Source: an uncultured Erysipelotrichaceae bacterium
GTDB lineage: Bacteria; Bacillota_I; Bacilli_A; Erysipelotrichales; Coprobacillaceae
Direction: 5' to 3'
DNA length: 6,098 nucleotides
NCBI GenBank assembly: GCA_937917505.1
Contig: CALDMQ010000172.1
Coordinates: 1-6,098 of the forward strand
Under the pieces are notes generated by a model. That model saw only the letters and a list, made by a program, of their open reading frames with translations. It had not been told where the DNA came from and searched no databases. Positions 1 through 5,566 of this stretch are shown one piece after another (position 1 is the first letter of the stretch; each line of letters starts with the position of its first letter). Position numbers and translations under genes: made by a program.

Positions 1-857
1 GCAGCGATAGCTTCTAAACCACCAGGACCACCTCTAAAACGATGTATAATTCCTAATAAATATTTATGATCCACATCATCTAATCCTAATTCATCAACTT
101 TTAAACGTCGCAATGCTTCTATTGTACGTTCTTTAGTAATAATTTCATCACCATTAAATTGAGCAAAGTCTCTCACACGTCTAAATAGACGATTAGCAAT
201 ACGTGGTGTTCCTCTCGACCTTTTAGCTAATTCTCTTTTTGCTTCATCTTCCATATCAATTTGATAAACACAACTTGTTCGAGAAATAATTCCAGAAAGT
301 TCATCTTCATCATAATATTCCAATTTAGAAATAATTCCAAAACGATCACGTAAAGGAGCTGATAAATCCCCAGCACGTGTTGTTGCTCCTACTAAAGTAA
401 AAGGTGGTAAATCAATACGGACAGAGCGAGTTGATGCTTCCTTTCCAATCACAACATCCACACAAAAATCCTCCATTGCTGGATATAATATTTCTTCAAC
501 AACTTTATTTAAACGATGAATTTCGTCAATAAACAAAACATCACCAGGTTCAAGAGATGTTAAAATCGCAACTAAATCCCCTGTTTTTTCAATACTAGGT
601 CCCGTTGTAATTTTCACATGCGTTCCCATTTCATTGGCAATAAACATTGACATTGTTGTTTTCCCTAAACCTGGAGGACCATATAATAAAACATGGTCCA
701 GTGATTCATCACGCATTCTTGCAGCACCTACGAAAACTTTTAGATTTTCTTTCAATGTTTTTTGTCCAATATATTCATCAAATGACTGAGGGCGAAGTTG
801 ACTTTCCTCGTCATCTACATGTTCTTCAACATCTAAAACATCTCTATTATAATCCAT
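1..857 (-). CDS. ruvB: RuvB, Holliday junction branch migration ATPase (3' end beyond window)
   Basis: RuvB is the hexameric AAA+ motor that RuvA loads on Holliday junctions to drive branch migration in recombinational repair. I translated it from the ATG at 857; 285 codons are present and the frame is open at the left edge, so roughly the last 50 residues of the C-terminal winged helix are missing, judging by the usual length of about 335. Visible motifs are Walker A GPPGLGKTT (residues 60-68), Walker B LFIDE (108-112), sensor 1 GATTR (157-161), the PLRDRFG stretch (168-174) with a likely arginine finger at R170, and the sensor 2 region RGTPR (215-219). The start follows GGAGG by 6 nt, and that site overlaps the ruvA stop codon; only 10 nt separate the two genes, so they are surely cotranscribed and probably translationally coupled. 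Identification is very secure. Confidence 0.97.
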   Translation of the reverse strand, partial: MDYNRDVLDVEEHVDDEESQLRPQSFDEYIGQKTLKENLKVFVGAARMRDESLDHVLLYGPPGLGKTTMSMFIANEMGTHVKITTGPSIEKTGDLVAILTSLEPGDVLFIDEIHRLNKVVEEILYPAMEDFCVDVVIGKEASTRSVRIDLPPFTLVGATTRAGDLSAPLRDRFGIISKLEYYDEDELSGIISRTSCVYQIDMEDEAKRELAKRSRGTPRIANRLFRRVRDFAQFNGDEIITKERTIEALRRLKVDELGLDDVDHKYLLGIIHRFRGGPGGLEAIA

Positions 858-867
858 GTTCTTCCTC

Positions 868-1434
868 CTATGCCTTAACTAATAAACTTAAAGCTTTTTT
901 CACATAACCATTTGTATCAAGTTGTTCATGAGATAAAGTATTCATGACTTTATCAACTTCTTGCTTCTTATAACCTAAAGCTTGTAAAACTTCTACAGCT
1001 TCATCAAACTCAACTGACGTTAAAACAGCTTCACTCACAATCACATTAAACTTACCTTGTAAATCCAAAATGATTTGTTGAGCAGCCTTAGGACCAATAC
1101 CAGGTATTTTCTTTAAATAAGTAATATTTTTTGACTCAATAGCTTGAATAATTGCATTAACATCTCCCGTAGCCAAAATACCGATAGCTGTTTTACATCC
1201 AATTCCTTTCACAAGAATTAATTTTAAAAACAATTCTTTTTCTTCTTTTGTTAAAAAACCAAACAATAAAATTGCATCTTCTTTCACTTGCTGGTAAACA
1301 TAAACTTTCGTTTCTTTTCCTCTTGTAAATTGATAAGGATTAGACACATAAATCAAATAACCAATTCCATTATTTTCTAATACAATATGATCCTTTGCCA
1401 TATCGACAATCATTCCAATTAAATAACTATACAT
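868..1434 (-). CDS. ruvA: RuvA, Holliday junction DNA-binding subunit
   Basis: RuvA is the tetrameric protein that holds the four-way junction flat and recruits RuvB. The product has 188 residues, slightly shorter than the usual 195-205. The N-terminal OB-fold region spans about 1-62 (starts MYSYLIG), followed by two helix-hairpin-helix motifs for backbone contact, LVKGIGCKTA (about 74-83) and IPGIGPKAA (110-118). A C-terminal RuvB-binding domain spans about 140-188, separated by a short acidic linker. I chose the ATG at 1434 over the upstream in-frame ATG at 1452. It has AGAGGG 6 nt before it, it begins the protein as RuvA family members usually begin, and the predicted transcript start lies only a few bases before 1452. 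The gene has its own promoter just upstream and is followed 10 nt later by ruvB. Confidence 0.95.
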   Translation of the reverse strand: MYSYLIGMIVDMAKDHIVLENNGIGYLIYVSNPYQFTRGKETKVYVYQQVKEDAILLFGFLTKEEKELFLKLILVKGIGCKTAIGILATGDVNAIIQAIESKNITYLKKIPGIGPKAAQQIILDLQGKFNVIVSEAVLTSVEFDEAVEVLQALGYKKQEVDKVMNTLSHEQLDTNGYVKKALSLLVKA

Positions 1435-1440
1435 AAGATA

Positions 1441-1446
1441 CCCTCT
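1441..1446 (-). promoter_or_regulatory. Ribosome binding site deciding the ruvA start
   Basis: AGAGGG lies 6 nt before the ATG at 1434. The alternative ATG at 1452 has only an AT-rich stretch upstream and no Shine-Dalgarno, so this site decides the start. Confidence 0.8.
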
Positions 1447-1466
1447 ATTCATTTCATACTTTTCAT

Positions 1467-1495
1467 ATTATATCAAAAAACTAAAAAAATGAGAA
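1467..1495 (-). promoter_or_regulatory. Probable sigma-A promoter of ruvAB (extended -10)
   Basis: On the minus strand a perfect TATAAT (1467-1472) is preceded by TGA, giving the extended -10 form TGnTATAAT. A 17-nt spacer separates it from TTCTCA (1490-1495), a 4-of-6 match to the -35 consensus. Transcription would begin near 1460 and leave a leader of about 25 nt before the ruvA ATG at 1434. The -35 box lies inside the stem of the terminator at the end of the DUF554 gene. Assignment is by consensus only. Confidence 0.72.
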
Positions 1496-1510
1496 ATACT
1501 TTTCTCATTT
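1483..1510 (-). terminator. Intrinsic terminator after the DUF554 gene
   Basis: On the minus strand a perfect 10-bp stem (arms 1501-1510 and 1487-1496) closes a 4-nt loop and runs into TTTTTTT, partly inside the stem. The first bases of the stem are the last bases of the TAA stop of the DUF554 gene. The stem holds only three G-C pairs, so termination may be partial. It would separate obgE transcription from ruvAB. Confidence 0.6.
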
Positions 1511-2195
1511 ATAAAAACATACATAAAAGAATTGGTAAAAACATCGCCGGTAAATAATTCATTAACTTTAATTTAGTCACACCTAATAAATTCAAACCAG
1601 TTGCAATAATAAGCAATGAACCTACACATGTCATTTCATTCACAACTGAAGTTGTAAGTAATGGTGCTGCCCACATTGCCAACAATGTTAATCCACCTTG
1701 ATAAACCAAAATAACACCCGCTGACAATAAGACACCTATTCCAAGTGTTGATGCAAAAACCATTGATGAACAAAAGTCTAGAGTCGCTTTTGTAAATAAC
1801 ATCGAATGATCATTTAATAATCCTGAATTCATGCATCCAACAACTGTCATTGAGCCAATACAAAACACTAAACTTGAAGTTATCAAACCTTGTGAAATTG
1901 ATTTTTCTTGATGACCCCTTGATTTGAAAAATCTTTTTTCAAAAGTAAGTACAGCCTGATTGACACGTTTATCAATATCAACCGCTTCTCCTACTACAAC
2001 ACCTATAGCCATAGATATAATCATAATTAAAGAATTTTCACCTTTTAAAGCCCCTTGAACACCAATCGCAATCGAACATAAAGCTAGAGCTTTCATCATT
2101 TGATCAGCTAGACGTTGAGAAATTCCTTTGTGTATCAAAAGTCCAATAGCACTTCCAACAATAACAGTTACTGTATTAACTAATGTTCCAAGCAT
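1509..2195 (-). CDS. DUF554 family multi-pass membrane protein
   Basis: This 228-residue protein is strongly hydrophobic, with about seven likely membrane segments, roughly at 4-22, 35-51, 55-73, 101-122, 140-180 (two closely spaced), 188-205 and 211-228. A charged loop rich in K, R and E spans about 74-98. The pattern matches DUF554 (relatives of E. coli YqgA and B. subtilis YdfK): an opening of LGTLVNT, a central GSMTVVG followed by a GLL element, TKATLD, then FASTLGIGV. The biochemical role of the family is not established; I see no catalytic motif and assign none. Its ATG is 15 nt after the obgE stop and has AGGTG close upstream, so it is most likely cotranscribed with obgE. A terminator begins at its stop codon. 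Confidence 0.88.
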   Translation of the reverse strand: MLGTLVNTVTVIVGSAIGLLIHKGISQRLADQMMKALALCSIAIGVQGALKGENSLIMIISMAIGVVVGEAVDIDKRVNQAVLTFEKRFFKSRGHQEKSISQGLITSSLVFCIGSMTVVGCMNSGLLNDHSMLFTKATLDFCSSMVFASTLGIGVLLSAGVILVYQGGLTLLAMWAAPLLTTSVVNEMTCVGSLLIIATGLNLLGVTKLKLMNYLPAMFLPILLCMFL

Positions 2196-2210
2196 GTTTT
2201 CACCTAATCC

Positions 2211-3497
2211 TTAATCCATAAATTCAAATTCAAAATCTAAAATAGAAACTGTATCACCAGATTGAACACCTGCAACACGTAAAGCATCATCCAATCCAAT
2301 ATTTCTCATTTTTTGTGCAAATCGTTTTAATCCATCATCACTATTAAGAGATGCCATTTGCACAATTCTTTCCACTTTTTCACCAGTAACATGCCAATAT
2401 CCATTACCTTCATTATGTATTTCAAATCCAGTTTCATCTTCACTTTGATATGTGTATAAAACACTATTTTCAACTTCCTCTTCTTCAGTTGCAAATGAAG
2501 GTGTTTTCTCTAATAAATCCGCAATAGCATACATTGGTAGATCCACACCGTCTTGAATTAAAGCAATGACTGGGAAAATAGGAATATCTTCTTCTAATCT
2601 TTCTTTAAATGCTTTTAAATTTTCTTCTGCCATTGGCTCATCCATCTTATTAGCAATAATAATTTGAGGTCTTTCTAATAAGCGATATTTATATTCAGAA
2701 AGTTCTTTATTAATAGCAATATAATCCTCATAAGGATCACGTCCTTCAGTTCCCCCCATATCAATCACGTGAACAATAACACGACATCTTTCAATATGAC
2801 GTAAGAATTGATGACCTAAACCTTTTCCTTGACTTGCACCTTCAATCAAACCAGGTAAATCCGCCATAACAAAAGAACGACCATCTTTTGATTGAACAAC
2901 TCCTAAGTTAGGTACGATTGTTGTAAAATGATAGTCAGCAATTTCTGGTTTTGCTCTGGTAACAACAGACAAGAATGTTGATTTTCCTACAGATGGGAAA
3001 CCAACCAAACCAACATCAGCTAATAACTTTAACTCACAAACCAAATTATATTTTACTCCTGGTTCACCACGTTCACATATTGTTGGGGCTGGGTTACGAC
3101 TTGTTGCAAAACGTGCATTACCACGTCCACCGCGTCCACCTTTAGCAATCACAGCACGTTGCTTATCTTGTGTTAAATCAGCTAAAATTTTTCCTGTATT
3201 TTCATCAGTGATTACAGTTCCAACCGGTACTTTTAAAATCATATCAGGAGCATCAGCACCATGCATTTTTTTTGCCATACCCTGACCACCATTTTTCGCC
3301 TTATATTCACGATGATATCTAAAATCTAATAATGTTGAAAGCGATGTAGTGGCCTCAAAAATAATACTACCACCTTTTCCACCATCTCCACCAGCAGGAC
3401 CACCTTTAGGAACATAGGCCTCACGTCTAAACGCAACAACACCATCTCCACCTTTTCCTGCTTCAACATAAATGTGAACTTTATCTATAAACTTCAT
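2211..3497 (-). CDS. obgE: Obg GTPase, 50S ribosome assembly factor
   Basis: Obg (CgtA) is an essential GTPase that binds the large ribosomal subunit late in assembly and links growth to ppGpp and cell-cycle signals. The product has 428 residues, which is full length. The glycine-rich Obg fold spans about 1-158 (GGDGG, GGRGGRGNARF). The G domain has G1 GFPSVGKST (166-174), switch I TTIVPN (192-197), G3 DLPG (213-216) and G4 NKMD (283-286). The C-terminal OCT domain, typical of Gram-positive Obg, spans about 345-428. The G5 position reads VIA (310-312) where the family usually has ISA, so the serine is replaced by isoleucine (codon ATT). The ATG has AAGGTG 5 nt upstream (3503-3508). It lies just downstream of the rpmA terminator, so its expression probably depends on read-through. 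The symbol obg is used in Bacillus. Confidence 0.97.
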   Translation of the reverse strand: MKFIDKVHIYVEAGKGGDGVVAFRREAYVPKGGPAGGDGGKGGSIIFEATTSLSTLLDFRYHREYKAKNGGQGMAKKMHGADAPDMILKVPVGTVITDENTGKILADLTQDKQRAVIAKGGRGGRGNARFATSRNPAPTICERGEPGVKYNLVCELKLLADVGLVGFPSVGKSTFLSVVTRAKPEIADYHFTTIVPNLGVVQSKDGRSFVMADLPGLIEGASQGKGLGHQFLRHIERCRVIVHVIDMGGTEGRDPYEDYIAINKELSEYKYRLLERPQIIIANKMDEPMAEENLKAFKERLEEDIPIFPVIALIQDGVDLPMYAIADLLEKTPSFATEEEEVENSVLYTYQSEDETGFEIHNEGNGYWHVTGEKVERIVQMASLNSDDGLKRFAQKMRNIGLDDALRVAGVQSGDTVSILDFEFEFMD

Positions 3498-3524
3498 CTT
3501 GTCACCTTCTTTCTCTATGATAAG

Positions 3525-3549
3525 AAAAAACCCCTATTTTAAAGGGGTT
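3525..3549 (-). terminator. Intrinsic terminator between rpmA and obgE
   Basis: On the minus strand the 7-bp stem AACCCCT/AGGGGTT (3543-3549 with 3529-3535) closes a 7-nt loop and runs into six T residues, two of them in the stem. It starts a few bases after the rpmA stop and ends 27 nt before obgE. It has the form of a working Rho-independent terminator. The small space that follows suggests it lowers obgE output relative to the ribosomal proteins and does not isolate obgE completely. Confidence 0.85.
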
Positions 3550-3554
3550 CTCTA

Positions 3555-3839
3555 TTAAGCAGCTGGATAAACTGAAACTTTAGTTCTTGTTCTTCCATCT
3601 CTTTCAAATTTAACAATACCATCTACTTTAGCAAATAAAGTATCATCTCCACCTTTACCTACGTTAACACCAGGATGAATTTTTGTTCCTCTTTGTCTGT
3701 AGATAATTGAACCTGCTGTACAGTATTGTCCATCAGATAATTTAGCCCCTAATCTTTTAGATTCAGAGTCACGACCGTTCTTAGTAGAACCAACTCCTTT
3801 TTTAGAAGCGAATAATTGTAAATCTAATTTGAACATCAT
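3555..3839 (-). CDS. rpmA: Ribosomal protein bL27 with cleavable N-terminal extension
   Basis: bL27 sits near the peptidyl transferase centre of the 50S subunit, where its N-terminal tail reaches the tRNA ends. The 94-residue product is recognised by SKKGVGSTKNGRDSES, YRQRGTKIHPG and GGDDTLFA. It begins MMFKLDLQLF before ASKKG, the Bacillota form in which the extension is removed by Prp after the final F, here between F10 and A11. Mature L27 would have 84 residues. The ATG at 3839 is 8 nt after GGAGG. The next codon is also ATG (3836); a start there would give a nine-residue extension, as in S. aureus, but with an 11-nt spacing. The prp stop lies 3 nt before the start, and a terminator follows. 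One oddity is a cysteine in QYCTAGS, where other L27 sequences I recall have a different residue. Confidence 0.98.
   Translation of the reverse strand: MMFKLDLQLFASKKGVGSTKNGRDSESKRLGAKLSDGQYCTAGSIIYRQRGTKIHPGVNVGKGGDDTLFAKVDGIVKFERDGRTRTKVSVYPAA
3810..3839 (-). other. L27 propeptide removed by Prp
   Basis: These codons specify MMFKLDLQLF, with predicted cleavage before ASKKG. The well-studied S. aureus L27 leader is MLKLNLQFF, cut before A by Prp. The pattern of alternating hydrophobic residues, Q, and a final F is kept here, with L in place of the first F of the FF pair. Cleavage is inferred from the family and is not shown by the DNA. Confidence 0.85.
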
Positions 3840-3842
3840 GGT

Positions 3843-4160
3843 TTATACCTCCATCTTTGTGATTTTCATATATTTTGGATAAGCTTCCTCAATCGTTTCT
3901 AATAATGTTTCAAATGTCTCTAGTACCACTTGAATCACCTCAGAACCTTGATTTACCTTAACGTGAACAAATCCTTCCTCAACATCGATTGTTCCATGGT
4001 TTAAAAAATTTCTTTTCACAAGTGCATTGGCAATGCCTACACAGACACTACTCACACCAGCACAAACAAGATCCTTTCCATATTCAGCACTATCGGCATG
4101 ACCAGAAACTTCAATGTCTTTGATTTGTTGATTATGTTTTTGAATGATAACTGTAATCAT
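3843..4160 (-). CDS. prp: Prp, cysteine protease that processes ribosomal protein L27 (YsxB family)
   Basis: Prp removes the N-terminal extension of L27, a step shown to be essential in S. aureus. The product has 105 residues, the usual size. The catalytic pair is visible as H21 in SGHAD and C33 in DLVCAGVSS, joined by the flexible loop AEYGKD. The remainder includes a C-terminal helix about 79-96 (VVLETFETLLETIEEAYPKY). Its ATG overlaps the rplU stop by one base (TAATG) and has no clear Shine-Dalgarno of its own, so it is probably translated by coupling to rplU at lower yield. The last codons carry the rpmA ribosome binding site. Its place between rplU and rpmA is the standard Bacillota arrangement and supports the call. 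Older annotations call it YsxB or DUF464. Confidence 0.96.
   Translation of the reverse strand: MITVIIQKHNQQIKDIEVSGHADSAEYGKDLVCAGVSSVCVGIANALVKRNFLNHGTIDVEEGFVHVKVNQGSEVIQVVLETFETLLETIEEAYPKYMKITKMEV
3848..3852 (-). promoter_or_regulatory. rpmA ribosome binding site inside the prp 3' end
   Basis: GGAGG lies in the last codons of prp (M-E-V-stop), 8 nt before the ATG at 3839 and 11 nt before the following ATG at 3836. The spacing favours 3839 as the start. Ribosomes finishing prp would pass over this site, which suggests coupling. Confidence 0.8.
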
Positions 4161-4519
4161 TATTCTGCTTCAACAGTTTCTTCTGTATTCTTAGCAGGTG
4201 CTTTTCTTGCAGTTTTTTTAATATCTTCAATAACTAATTTTGTATAAGGTTGTCTATGACCTTGTTTTTTATGATAATGTTTTTTAGGATTATATTTGTA
4301 AACAACAACTTTCTTTTCTTTACCTTGTTTTTCAACAGTAGCTTCTACAGTTGCACCTTCTACATAAGGGTTACCAATTTTATTAGTTTTATCACCAATG
4401 AATAAAACTTTATCTAAAACAACTGTTTCACCTTCAGCAACATCTAACTTTTCAACAAAGATAGTGTCTCCTTTTTCAACTTTTAATTGTTTTCCACCTG
4501 TTTCAATAATTGCGTACAT
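4160..4519 (-). CDS. rplU: Ribosomal protein bL21 with acidic C-terminal tail
   Basis: bL21 is a large-subunit protein bound to 23S rRNA. The product from the ATG at 4519 has 119 residues: MYAIIETGGKQ at the start and the RNA-binding signature KKHYHKKQGHRQPYTKL at about 81-97. Most bL21 proteins have about 102-104 residues, so the last 15 or so (RKAPAKNTEETVEAE) form an extra tail that turns from basic to acidic. The open frame extends up to 4558, but the added MASLRSK stretch does not belong to the family and falls within the structured leader. The start at 4519 has AAGGAGG with 7-nt spacing. The gene heads the rplU-prp-rpmA operon, and its stop overlaps the prp start by one base. Confidence 0.97.
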   Translation of the reverse strand: MYAIIETGGKQLKVEKGDTIFVEKLDVAEGETVVLDKVLFIGDKTNKIGNPYVEGATVEATVEKQGKEKKVVVYKYNPKKHYHKKQGHRQPYTKLVIEDIKKTARKAPAKNTEETVEAE

Positions 4520-4617
4520 TGACGTACCTCCTTCATTTTTTGATCTCAGACTCGCCAACCAAGGCAGCTAGGCTTTAATACCTTTTATGTGCGGTTGTAG
4601 CTAGAGGTCTACAACAG
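4520..4617 (-). ncRNA. Structured 5' leader of rplU, probable L21 leader
   Basis: About 97 nt of untranslated RNA lie between the predicted transcript start (about 4615-4617) and the rplU ATG. The 5' part is a hairpin with a perfect 7-bp stem, GTTGTAG (4609-4615) with CTACAAC (4594-4600), around the loop ACCTCTAG. A conserved-looking segment GGTTGGCGAGTCTGAGATC (4542-4560) follows, then the Shine-Dalgarno. A cis-regulatory L21 leader is known upstream of rplU in Bacillota (Rfam RF00559) and thought to bind a ribosomal protein. Assignment rests on position, length and structure; I could not run a covariance search. An alternative pairing, AGCTA (4598-4602) with TAGCT (4566-4570), would disrupt the first hairpin. 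Confidence 0.75.
4527..4533 (-). promoter_or_regulatory. rplU ribosome binding site deciding the start
   Basis: AAGGAGG lies 7 nt before the ATG at 4519. It rules out the longer frame from 4558, which lacks any such site. Its GAGGT core (4526-4530) is complementary to the loop of the leader hairpin. Confidence 0.88.
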
Positions 4618-4621
4618 TAGT

Positions 4622-4650
4622 ATATTAGCATTTTCCATTGACTTCGTCAA
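4622..4650 (-). promoter_or_regulatory. Probable sigma-A promoter of rplU-prp-rpmA
   Basis: On the minus strand TTGACG (4645-4650, 5 of 6 to consensus) is followed after exactly 17 nt by TAATAT (4622-4627, 4 of 6), which is preceded by TGC and so forms an extended -10. Initiation would fall near 4615-4617, right at the foot of the first leader hairpin. An overlapping TATACT (4619-4624) is a better -10 match, but its spacing of 20 is too long. Confidence 0.75.
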
Positions 4651-4651
4651 T
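4637..4651. repeat. Inverted repeat over the rplU -35 box
   Basis: ATTGAC-TTC-GTCAAT has perfect 6-bp arms around 3 nt and covers the -35 hexamer of the rplU promoter. It lacks a following U-tract on the minus strand, so it is not a standard terminator for the recombinase gene. It could be an operator-like site or a chance result of the TTGAC sequence. Confidence 0.5.
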
Positions 4652-4663
4652 ATTTTTTGAAAA

Positions 4664-5566
4664 CTATTTGATTTTATTTCGCGGATGTGTTTCATCATAG
4701 ACTTCTTTTAAGTATTTGTTAGAAATATGTGTATACACCTGAGTTGTAGAAAGATTTGCATGACCTAAAAGTTCTTGCACAACTCTTAAATCTACACCTC
4801 TCTCTAATAAATGTGTCGCAAACGAATGTCTAAATGTATGAGGATGAATTTTACGTGATGCATCATAATTCATTGAAATGCGTTCAACGATATTTTGTAT
4901 ACCTCGATTTGTCATCTGTCCACCATTTTTATTCACAAAGACAAAATCATGATCTTGATGTTGAACATTCATCAATGCCTTTCTAGCATCATCAATATAA
5001 TCTTTTAACCAATCACAAGCATAATCATGAAAAGGTACATAACGATCTTTATTCCCTTTCCCATGAATCAAAAGAATTTGATTTTGAAAATCCACTTGTG
5101 TTAATTTTAAATTTACAACTTCACTACAGCGTAATCCAGAAGCATACATTAATTCTAACATTGCTTTATTACGCACTCCCAATAATGTGCTTGTATCAAT
5201 ACTATCTAGAAGTTCTTCCATTTCATCAATGTAAAGAAAATCAGGATTCTTTTGCTTAGTCTTTAATGATTCTATAAGTAAAAATGGATTATCACTGACA
5301 TATTCTTCTCTTTGCAAAAAACGATAAAAAGAACGTAAGGTACTCAATTTATGATTAATCGTTGATGTATTTAAATTTTGATTATGTAAAAACATCAAAT
5401 ATCCTCTTAAAAATTGATACTCAACATCTTGAAATACATGAATATCTTCTTGTTTTAAATAATCCACAAATTGCATAATTTCTCTTTGATAAGATTCTAT
5501 CGTTAATTCACTATAATTTTTTTGATACTTGAGATAATCACAATATTCCTTAATTATCTTCTCCAC
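4664..5566 (-). CDS. xerC: XerC-type tyrosine recombinase
   Basis: This site-specific recombinase probably resolves chromosome dimers at dif with a XerD partner. The product has 300 residues, the normal Xer size. The N-terminal core-binding domain spans about 1-90 (SAM-like fold, YLKYQKNYSELTIESYQREI) and the catalytic domain about 105-290. All six catalytic residues are present: R146 (GLRCSE), K170 (HGKGNKD), H243 and R246 (HTFRH), H269 (LGHANL) and nucleophile Y278 (VYTH). The start is GTG at 5566, inside the end of trmFO; a TAA two codons upstream in this frame rules out a longer protein, and the nearest GGAGG is a loose 12 nt away. Coupling to trmFO is likely. XerC rather than XerD is inferred from the trmFO neighbour, the order seen in B. 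subtilis (trmFO-codV). Confidence 0.88.
   Translation of the reverse strand: MEKIIKEYCDYLKYQKNYSELTIESYQREIMQFVDYLKQEDIHVFQDVEYQFLRGYLMFLHNQNLNTSTINHKLSTLRSFYRFLQREEYVSDNPFLLIESLKTKQKNPDFLYIDEMEELLDSIDTSTLLGVRNKAMLELMYASGLRCSEVVNLKLTQVDFQNQILLIHGKGNKDRYVPFHDYACDWLKDYIDDARKALMNVQHQDHDFVFVNKNGGQMTNRGIQNIVERISMNYDASRKIHPHTFRHSFATHLLERGVDLRVVQELLGHANLSTTQVYTHISNKYLKEVYDETHPRNKIK

Noticed and set aside
647..907. Plus-strand open frame of 86 codons
   Set aside because: It lies opposite the 5' end of ruvB and the end of ruvA, matches no family I know, and is the antisense shadow of well-identified genes.
1435..1452. Longer ruvA start at 1452
   Set aside because: It has no ribosome binding site and lies within a few bases of the predicted transcript start. 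The ATG at 1434 has AGAGGG and fits the family.
3498..3545. Promoter for obgE using TAAAAT or TATCAT as -10
   Set aside because: Neither hexamer has an acceptable -35 at about 17 nt; TAAAAT lies inside the terminator and TATCAT would leave a leader of about 12 nt.
4520..4558. Longer rplU start at 4558 (adds MASLRSK...)
   Set aside because: The extension is unlike L21, falls in the structured leader, and has no Shine-Dalgarno. The start at 4519 has AAGGAGG at good spacing.
4637..4651. Terminator after xerC
   Set aside because: The 6-bp dyad has a 3-nt loop but no U-tract on the minus strand, so it was listed as a repeat over the promoter.
4664..5566. Phage integrase or other mobile-element recombinase
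   Set aside because: Size, placement after trmFO and lack of flanking repeats, att-like sites or cargo genes fit a housekeeping Xer protein better.
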